From the NCBI GenBank assembly GCA_947561395.2, contig OX387183.1, positions 38,980,901 through 39,044,900 on the forward strand: a DNA stretch of 64,000 nt, in the 5' to 3' direction. Shown here in pieces: positions 59,701-64,000 of the stretch. Numbering within the stretch: the stretch's first letter is position 1; each line of letters opens with the position of its first letter. The notes under the pieces were generated by a model. That model ran no database searches, was not told the origin of the DNA, and saw only the letters and a program-made list of their open reading frames with translations. The position numbers were made by a program, and so were the translations under genes. This stretch comes from Buxus sempervirens. Taxonomy: Eukaryota > Streptophyta > Magnoliopsida > Buxales > Buxaceae.

Positions 59701-62698
59701 CACTGGTTTCGAATAGAAACCAGAACAGAATCGAAGGGATTCTGTGTTCGTATAGAAGAACCCTGTCATTTCGTCTGGCTTAAGTGGAATTTCACCTCGT
59801 GTGGGATCAAATACATGTAGTTTCGATGGCACACTCTCTAAGCGGTCAAAAGAGATAGATTCTGTACAGTATGAGCAATATATTGTGCAGAATCTGAAGA
59901 GGAAGAAAAAAATGAACAGAAGGTGAGAGGGAGAGACGGAGAAAAGGAGAGAAGGATAGAGACAGTGAAGAGGGCATGGTGGCGCACCTGCCTCTGCCTC
60001 CTCGTGTCACTGTCTAGCATTGAACAAAAAATATGAAGCTGAAACTTGAAGCAGAGACAGTAATCTGAAAAAAAGGGGGGAAAAAAGGAAATAAAGCATA
60101 TGAGAGAGAGAGAGAGAAGAGGGAGATCACCATCAAATTCATTGGAATGCCCTCTGTAGTTAACCATAAACCACCTGATCTCAGAGTACTTATTTTGGTG
60201 CTCCCGTTCAGCATGAAAAAAAATGCATGAATGCTTCCTGATTTTTGGTTATGGGAGAACCCATTGCCACAACACTCTGGTCCTCACTCTCAGAATCGGC
60301 AAAAGGTATTTGCTTTACATCTGCAAATAATATGAAAATTTGCTTTGTTGACACAGCAGCTCTTCATGAGCTCATCTACAATCTCTCCCCAATCCACAAC
60401 AGAGTATGGCTATTGTCACAGGATTGCCGATCTTTATGTTGTTGCTGTGGACATACTGGAATAAGCAGAGACCATCTATAAATTTGTCCTGATTCCGGTG
60501 TGTTGTTGAACCCCCTACAAGAGCTCAGTTGCTCTCTGTACAGGTTTAAGATAAATGTGAACCAGAAGATACTTGATGCTCCAATGCGTATTTAATGGCA
60601 TTGGTAATATACAGGCTTCCTCCATTTGAGTTTTGCACTAGTAAAATTATCATGTTGTGTTTCTTTGGACCAGAAAAAATAGAGATTCGGAGGAAACAAC
60701 CTCATTGATTTTCACGCTTCTGAACAACTATCAGTGTCTTTCTGTTTACATGCTCCTAGCAGTCCTAAACCATTTTTTATTTTTTTCTGTCCTTTTTTTT
60801 TGTCTAGTATTTTAAGCTGACATCCTATCTCCTCATCTTCAAACACAAGGCAGCTTGAATTTCTTGTGTTTCTGTGATATGCAACTTTGAAAAGGAATCC
60901 TCTATGAATCCTTTAGATGAGATGAGCTTTCTTTGCACTTGCAGCATTTCTGTACAGCTCCCCTATAGCTCCTCTTTCTTCCATCATTGTCACTTGTTGT
61001 TCGCTCATGCTTCTTGTTGTGCTTTTGATCTTTCATAAAAAATCTCTGCTGCTTCTTCACCAAGTATATTATTATGTCTACGCCTCTCTGATTTGATCTC
61101 TCCAACTTAAGCTGACTTGAACTTGATTCTAATTTTTCAATTTTCAGATGGATCCCCTTGGCAGTCAAGAATCCCTGAATGAAGCAGATTCATAAAAACA
61201 TCTTTGTTTTGTTTGTTTCTCCTTTTTCTGCCAGAATTAGAGTAGATTACAAACAACTATTGCTAAAAGCTGCAGCAGGACATGCATGCCAATTTCATAT
61301 TTCTTCCCATTTTTTTTTTCTGGCATTACAGCTGATTTCAGTCAAATGGTGCGAATTGCATTTCTTATTAGAGGAACTTAGAAGCCCATATTAATTTAAA
61401 GAAGCTTGTGTTATCAAGCTATTTTATAAATGTTGATCACCATATCCTGCTGTGGCATCCAGCAATATAACATGGACCAGCTTGCTTCTATCAACGCGTC
61501 CATTCTGATAATGATTAAATTTTTTTCCTTTTTATGTTTTAGCATTATAACTGATTTTATCAACTATTACCAAATGTGTTTCATGTTGAAAGCATTACTC
61601 ATGTTTGCAGATAATGGGTACCCTGGCAGAAATTCACGAGCGCCATGATGCGGTTAAAGAACTGGAGAGGAAACTTCTTGAGTTGCAGCAGGTATTTCAT
61701 TTCCTTACATTGGACAGGGGCTTACAACAACCGGATTAAGAATTGGGACAAATCAAATAATTCTTGCTTTTTGAAAACATTTTAGACGGCAGGATTAATG
61801 AAACAATTTCTGTCAGTCACAGGGTTTCGGCAGTGCGTGTGTCAAAAGATCCAAAGTGTAGTTATAAATTCTTCTTGGAAGTGTAGCAACTTGATTACAT
61901 TGGCCTCAGGAGTCCTAGCCTGTTGTTTTTGATATCCTTGTACTGGTGTGTTGGGTAGTGGTTCTCTTTGGAAATCCATTGTCAGGCTCAAATGTTCTAG
62001 TTCCCTTTATAATAGTATACATACGAGAGCTTCAAATTTTCATTTTGAGGTTATGAAATGCAAGGAATTGAGCTTTGCGGATACTTTAAGGACAAGCGGA
62101 TTGGATTTTCTAATCAACCTGATCCTTTGCTCTATTGCTTCAATTTGTTCACAGTTCACACATATAGGGAAAGAAAAGGAAAAACGAAGGGAATATGCCC
62201 TTCAAAAAATAAACCTTATTTAAATCTCAATGATGCATTAACTGGAAAGCAACCTTTCATATGAGATTTGCCAAACAAAATCATTCTGATTCTTAGTTGA
62301 ATGACCTCTTTACTGTTGTAGATATTTCTAGACATGACAGTGTTGGTTGATGCGCAAGGGGAAATGCTGGACAACATTGAATCACAGGTAAAAAATTATA
62401 ATCTTGAGAGACGTACTTTTCATCAATGTTCCTATTTTCTGTAAAGACATGATTAGAGGAAGGTGGAGGTGAGTATAATTACCACAACCATCTGAACCTG
62501 TTACTTTGTTTTCCCTTCCTCCAGGTTTCAAGTGCAGTTGACCATGTACAATCAGGGAACACTGCCCTTCAAAAGGCAAAGAGGCTACAAAAGAGCTCCA
62601 GAAAATGGATGTGCATAGCCATCATCATCCTTCTTATAATTGTTGCCATCATTGTTGTGGCTGTGATCAAACCATGGAGCAATAAGAAAGGTGCTTAG
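35173..62698 (+). CDS. SYP132: Syntaxin of plants, SYP132-type plasma-membrane Qa-SNARE (13 exons)
   Basis: Exons: 35173-35190, 36304-36414, 36610-36666, 38916-38964, 47671-47759, 47855-47928, 52257-52299, 52469-52529, 52654-52679, 52766-52843, 61611-61691, 62322-62387, 62525-62698. They total 927 nt, 308 residues plus TAG. All introns are GT-AG and all phases match. The protein opens [14 protein letters not shown] like known SYP132 and is about the usual length (Arabidopsis 304). The N-terminal helical Habc region (about 35-165) is followed by the SNARE motif (about 205-265), with the zero-layer Gln at 241 in [13 protein letters not shown] tail anchor spans about 281-299, after SSRKWM, with a short KPWSNKKGA end outside. 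The product drives fusion of secretory vesicles with the plasma membrane or cell plate, pairing with SNAP33-, NPSN- and VAMP72-type SNAREs. Family is near certain; SYP132 rather than a close SYP1 paralogue is very likely. Confidence 0.95.
35191..36303 (+). other. SYP132 intron 1
   Basis: 1113 bp, GTAATC...TTGCAG. It contains the minus-strand TRIM-like element; the rest is plain AT-rich intron. A long first intron following a six-codon exon often carries enhancing signals, but none is identifiable here. Confidence 0.85.
35535..35835 (-). mobile_element. TRIM-like miniature LTR retroelement, minus strand, partial
   Basis: Short terminal direct repeats share GTTCTTCTTGA(T/C)TCTTAT (about 35544 and 35786). 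On the minus strand TGATATCAGAATTAAGATCC (from about 35696) resembles the initiator-tRNA-Met primer site (TGGTATCAGAGC) next to an LTR containing CGTTGGGTTCGGTCG. There is no coding capacity. The low-coordinate repeat is shorter, so the element is incomplete. Confidence 0.45.
36667..38915 (+). other. SYP132 intron 3
   Basis: 2249 bp. It contains a LINE 3'-tail insertion (about 37550-38135), a poly-A/GAAA stretch at 37486-37530, and a poly-G run at 37937-37951. Confidence 0.85.
37780..38137 (+). mobile_element. 5'-truncated L1-type LINE tail
   Basis: A G/T-rich stretch with TTGCTAGTGTTGC and a TTGTATGATGAGGAG block runs into CCTTTCATATATATATACACAC and ends TTATTATAAAAAAAAA, the usual 3' end of plant L1 elements. 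The left limit is approximate and no target duplication was found. Confidence 0.45.
40279..40302. repeat. Hairpin with 11-bp perfect arms
   Basis: CGCTGAAACCA-CC-TGGTTTCAGCG, subterminal in the hAT element. Confidence 0.7.
40677..40777. repeat. Compound CA/TA/TG microsatellite
   Basis: (CA)n with interruptions, then (AT) about 10 units, then (TG)n. It is palindromic as a whole. Confidence 0.8.
41508..41660 (+). other. Coding-like fragment, family not recognised
   Basis: One plus frame reads without stop for about 50 codons with ordinary composition ([20 protein letters not shown]), ending in a 26-bp direct duplication (AATAAAGAGTATATTCTAGC twice) and a stop. It is probably a scrap of a transposon or endogenous viral protein. 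I cannot assign it. Confidence 0.25.
41665..41937 (+). mobile_element. 5'-truncated L1-type LINE tail
   Basis: G/T-rich sequence (TTCAGTTTCTGATTTTGGGG, GGTATGGTGTTCTTGTGG) runs to CATTTAATATATATATCACC and ends ATTCATCAAAAAAAAAAAA. It resembles the tails at 38.1 and 46.2 kb. Target duplications are not evident. Confidence 0.5.
42158..42190 (+). repeat. CA microsatellite
   Basis: (AC) about 15 units, ending AGACAC. Confidence 0.8.
43731..44060 (-). other. Unrecognised open frame in intron 4
   Basis: 109 codons of natural-looking composition ([35 protein letters not shown]). It may be a fragment of a retroelement or endogenous viral-type protein, extending as interrupted reading toward 43500. 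It has no identifiable motif and is antisense to the host gene. Confidence 0.25.
44103..45181. mobile_element. Non-autonomous hAT element with perfect target duplication (1079 bp)
   Basis: CAGGGTTCAAATTATCG faces the inverted CATGGTTCAAAGTATCG. TATGTATC is duplicated exactly at 44095-44102 and 45182-45189. Subterminal arms share CGATACGG/CGTGCCGTATCG words. The left third is a 330-bp GAGAGAGC-type purine tract (44195-44520), followed by an AT-rich core with (AT)n at 44658-44696. The long Ser/Leu frame on the minus strand (44114-44527) is a product of the purine tract. Confidence 0.85.
44195..44520 (+). repeat. Purine tract, degenerate (GA)n with GAGAGAGC and GAGACAGAG units
   Basis: About 330 bp almost free of pyrimidines other than periodic C. 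Higher-order units of about 50-60 bp (AGAAAGAGCGAGAGACAGAG) recur. Confidence 0.8.
46098..46196 (+). mobile_element. 99-bp truncated LINE tail with 17-bp target duplication
   Basis: AATGAAGTTTGAAGATT occurs at 46081-46097 and again at 46197-46213. Between them is a short 3' LINE segment (TTGATATATTTATAATATAT) ending in about 13 A. This is a textbook target-primed insertion severely truncated at its 5' end. Confidence 0.75.
46541..47110 (-). other. Unrecognised 189-codon open frame in intron 4
   Basis: It is unusually long for intronic DNA and has locally raised G+C, with a Cys/Trp-containing, non-repetitive composition ([38 protein letters not shown]). There is no known domain and no conserved motif. 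It could be a remnant of a transposon or chance. It is antisense to the host gene. Confidence 0.15.
48196..48932. mobile_element. Probable PIF/Harbinger-type MITE (about 737 bp)
   Basis: GGCTGTGTTTGACATAAGGA after a TTA faces the inverted GGTTTGTTTGATACAAGGA before ACTA. Both termini run into GAATTCCAATTC-type words. The right-hand target site reads CTA rather than TTA, so the boundary may be a few bases off. A (CT)n stretch sits at 48580-48620. No coding. Confidence 0.55.
49270..49720 (+). mobile_element. L1 LINE ORF2 C-terminal fragment, truncated
   Basis: The plus frame [20 protein letters not shown] ... [20 protein letters not shown] is similar to the region just before the zf-RVT domain in the LINE at 55.0-55.2 kb ([10 protein letters not shown] ... 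[19 protein letters not shown]). It is then interrupted by a 48-bp tandem duplication and stops. Confidence 0.65.
49492..49590 (+). repeat. 48-bp tandem duplication in LINE fragment
   Basis: CAAAGAGATCTAAGATTAAG at 49496 and CAAAGAGATATAAGATTAAG at 49544, both followed by GAGTTAGCTA(G/C)CCTATTTGAT. Confidence 0.8.
50380..50571 (+). mobile_element. Possible LINE 3' tail
   Basis: G/T-rich sequence (GTTGATCTTTTCTGTAGTGG, TTTGTTGGATGCATGGG) ends TGTATGCTAAAAAAAG, resembling the other L1 tails in the gene. No target duplication. Confidence 0.35.
51080..51880 (-). mobile_element. Tekay-type LTR fragment, antisense
   Basis: On the minus strand GACTTACTGGGATCTCCGAC (about 51446-51427) then GTGCAGACGATCCCTATATC and GATCTTGAGTTAGAGG reproduce the order of the CTTACTGGGACCTTCGTCC region of LTR copy A. 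Both LTR termini are missing. Confidence 0.45.
53232..53446. repeat. Alternating purine/pyrimidine (TG/CA/ATGC) tract, Z-DNA-prone
   Basis: About 210 bp dominated by TGTG, CATG, TGCATGCATG and ACATGTGTG words on both strands, with many self-complementary ATGCAT, GCATGC, CACGTG and CATG sites. It is open in several frames by composition only. Confidence 0.7.
53971..56086 (+). mobile_element. 5'-truncated L1-type LINE (2116 bp) inserted in the older one
   Basis: ATGAACAGAATTTGGT (53955-53970) and ATGAGCAGAATTTGGT (56087-56102) form a 16-bp target duplication with one change. The insertion starts inside the reverse transcriptase domain and ends ATCAAAAAAATAAATAAATAAAT. It is in the same orientation as the host gene and the opposite orientation to the LINE it interrupts. 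Confidence 0.85.
53983..55843 (+). pseudogene. LINE ORF2 remnant: reverse transcriptase and zf-RVT domain
   Basis: In order: [16 protein letters not shown] (RT finger/palm), [20 protein letters not shown] (in a shifted frame, about 54155-54215), [14 protein letters not shown] (catalytic box as SDD), [41 protein letters not shown] (thumb). A 398-codon open frame (54647-55843) covers the connection and the zinc-binding RT C-terminal domain ([34 protein letters not shown]). Frameshifts at about 54140 and 54765 and a TAG at 54547 separate the pieces. The enzyme would copy LINE RNA at nicked target DNA. The endonuclease is absent because of the 5' truncation. Confidence 0.85.
59653..60120. mobile_element. 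Truncated third copy of the hAT family
   Basis: CAGTGTTTTGCCGTGCC resembles the left terminus at 40228. It is followed by the hairpin CTGGTTTC-GAATA-GAAACCAG (59714-59734) and a GA-rich tract (59880-60115) with GGTGGCGCACCTGCC, as in the other two copies. No inverted right end was found. Confidence 0.45.
61692..62321 (+). other. SYP132 intron 11
   Basis: 630 bp, GTATTT...TTGTAG; no internal features. Its frames have no similarity. Confidence 0.85.
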
Positions 62699-62985
62699 TC
62701 TGTCCAGCAGTTTCCATGTAATATAGTCTTTAATCATCGATGTTTTATGGACCATTTTGTTTCCTTCTGAGTAATTATTATTTTTCTTTTTTCTTTTTTC
62801 TAATTTTGAGAAGAGCAGCTTCTGTAATTTATTTCAGTAGCCTTTATGAAGTCGGAACTGCTGTAGATTATTCTTGGATTATACTGGGTATTTGTTCCTG
62901 GGAAAGGGTGAAAGCAGATCAAATCTAAAGACATGGTTGCCAATCTCAGCTGGTGTAAATATTATCTCATTAAGGCTGCCTTTGG
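62699..62985 (+). other. SYP132 3' untranslated region
   Basis: The sequence after TAG is T-rich. No strict AATAAA is seen; near-upstream candidates are ATTATTATTTTTC and GTAAATATTATC. The end is estimated. Confidence 0.45.
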
Positions 62986-63764
62986 GGTTGCTTAAATAAG
63001 TGTTTAATGTAGCTTATTAAATGTGTTTGGTTATGTTGGATGGATAAGTACTTACCCATAAAAAGAAGAGGAAGGGGACCCGTAAGGAGAAGCCCCTCTC
63101 AAGAGCTTCTCCTTCCTCCGTTACGATAAGCTAGCCTTCTTGATCGAGCTTTGGAGGGGAAGTATGGAGTGAGATGCAAGAGTTATAAACAGAGCTCCAT
63201 TGAAGAAAACATCTTGTTTCTGCTGAGATGCCAATCCGCCATTGCCATTGGCACGAAAAGGACGATGCCTTATTCGATAGTTTAGGGTTCTTCTCCTGTC
63301 TTCATTTTCAGTTCTCAAACAGTTTCAGAAAGATAGCCATTCTTTACAATGCCTTGCTGAAGAAAGAATCTGCTGCCATGGAACCAGAGAGTGATTGATT
63401 GATTGATTGATGAAAACAGCGGTGATACCACTACTGGAAGTAAAAAACCAGCTTTAGAAGAACGAAAACCATTTCAAATTTAGAGAAGAAAAAACCGGAG
63501 AAGGAGATTAAAGACCGGCGAAGAAGGTGTTGTTGCCGGAATCAGAGATGCATGGAGAAAATCAGAGGAGAGCCGGCGAAATAGCAGGAAATGGAGAAAG
63601 AAGAAATGTAACAGAGCTCGATGAAGTAAGGAAACTGTGGTGAGGCGCCCACGTTTCTGAAAGTCAGAGATCGGACTGCTAGTGCCCTTCACATATAACT
63701 AGAGCGTTTCGTCCGTCTGGTCAACACGAAGTACAAGAACAGAAAATTGGTTTTAGTGATATAT
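62986..63764. other. Downstream intergenic DNA
   Basis: GCTTAAATAAGTGTTTAATG followed by AGCTTATTAAATGTGTTTGG resembles the end of a MITE, but no inverted partner was found. (GATT)n is at 63393-63411. GA/GC-rich purine sequence at 63480-63660 could be a leader of a leftward transcript, but no coding exon is visible. Confidence 0.3.
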
Positions 63765-64000
63765 TTTAGGGTAAATTACACTTACCTCCCTTGAGGTATG
63801 ATATAATTACACTTATCTCCCTTGGGGTTTCTGATATAACACTGTCACCCCTTGACGTTTATGTGTGAGTCACACTAACACCCCCTCACTACAATTTTTT
63901 GTATTAAAAAATAAATAACTTTTGAATGTATGACTAAAAATTAATTTTCTAAATTAATTTTTAGTCATACATTCACAAGTTATTTATTTTTTAAAATTAA
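63765..64000. mobile_element. Left half of a fold-back MITE, cut by the window edge
   Basis: It starts TTTAGGGTAAATTACACTTACC, with ACACTTA(C/T)CTCCCTTG twice. The sequence from about 63907 (AATAAATAACTTTTGAATG) is followed by its reverse complement to 63998, with a stem of at least 45 bp around 63945-63950. The other arm with the CACTTACCTCCC part should lie just outside the window. Confidence 0.6.

Larger units (their letters stand above)
52844..61610 (+). other. SYP132 intron 10 (8.8 kb)
   Basis: GTTTGC...TTGCAG. It contains the purine/pyrimidine tract, the nested LINEs and a truncated hAT copy. The stretches 58.7-59.65 and 60.2-61.6 kb have only short frames with no similarity. Confidence 0.85.

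Noticed and set aside
60902..61168. 88-codon minus-strand frame in intron 10
   Set aside because: No conserved motif, it is antisense to the host gene, and it is flanked by ordinary intron sequence.
62986..63120. Possible MITE end after SYP132
   Set aside because: The terminus-like sequence has no inverted partner or target duplication within the window.

Overview
The window is nuclear DNA of a flowering plant, probably a woody dicot or an early-diverging eudicot/magnoliid lineage; I cannot name the species. The evidence is spliced genes with GT-AG introns, high A+T, and plant transposon families throughout: Tat/Ogre- and Tekay/Del-type LTRs, L1 LINEs, PIF/Harbinger and hAT elements.

Only one intact host gene can be supported: a plasma-membrane Qa-SNARE of the SYP132 type. 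Thirteen exons on the plus strand (35173-62698) join in frame to a 308-residue protein. The coding total is only 927 nt, but the gene is about 27.5 kb because introns 4, 6 and 10 (8.7, 4.3 and 8.8 kb) hold hAT elements, LINE fragments, an L1 inserted inside an antisense L1, and a Z-DNA-prone purine/pyrimidine tract. The splice sites remain canonical.

Layout. 1-1.6 kb: unresolved flank, possibly the first exon of a leftward gene. 1.6-13.4 kb: remnants of Tat/Ogre-type LTRs with tRNA-Arg-like primer sites, and two long Tekay-type LTR copies. 13.6-22.5 kb: a PIF/Harbinger element of about 8.9 kb with matching terminal inverted repeats and TTA target duplications. It carries both element genes (Myb-like ORF1 and DDE transposase), each with small breaks, and has a hAT MITE and a second Harbinger MITE nested in it. 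22.8-26.3 kb: a Tat-type LTR with an array of palindromes upstream of its TATA box. 27.5-30.3 kb: a solo Tekay-type LTR with a 5-bp target duplication. 30.3-32.9 kb: a diverged Tat LTR end followed by a degenerate tandem array of about 112 bp period. 33.0-34.0 kb: one MITE nested in another. 34.7-62.7 kb: the SYP132-type gene. 62.7-64 kb: its 3' end and half of a fold-back element cut by the window edge.

There are no prokaryotic features, CRISPR arrays or convincing tRNA/rRNA genes. The novelty lies in the nested transposon architecture and in the recurrence of palindromes in the LTRs, not in a new gene system.
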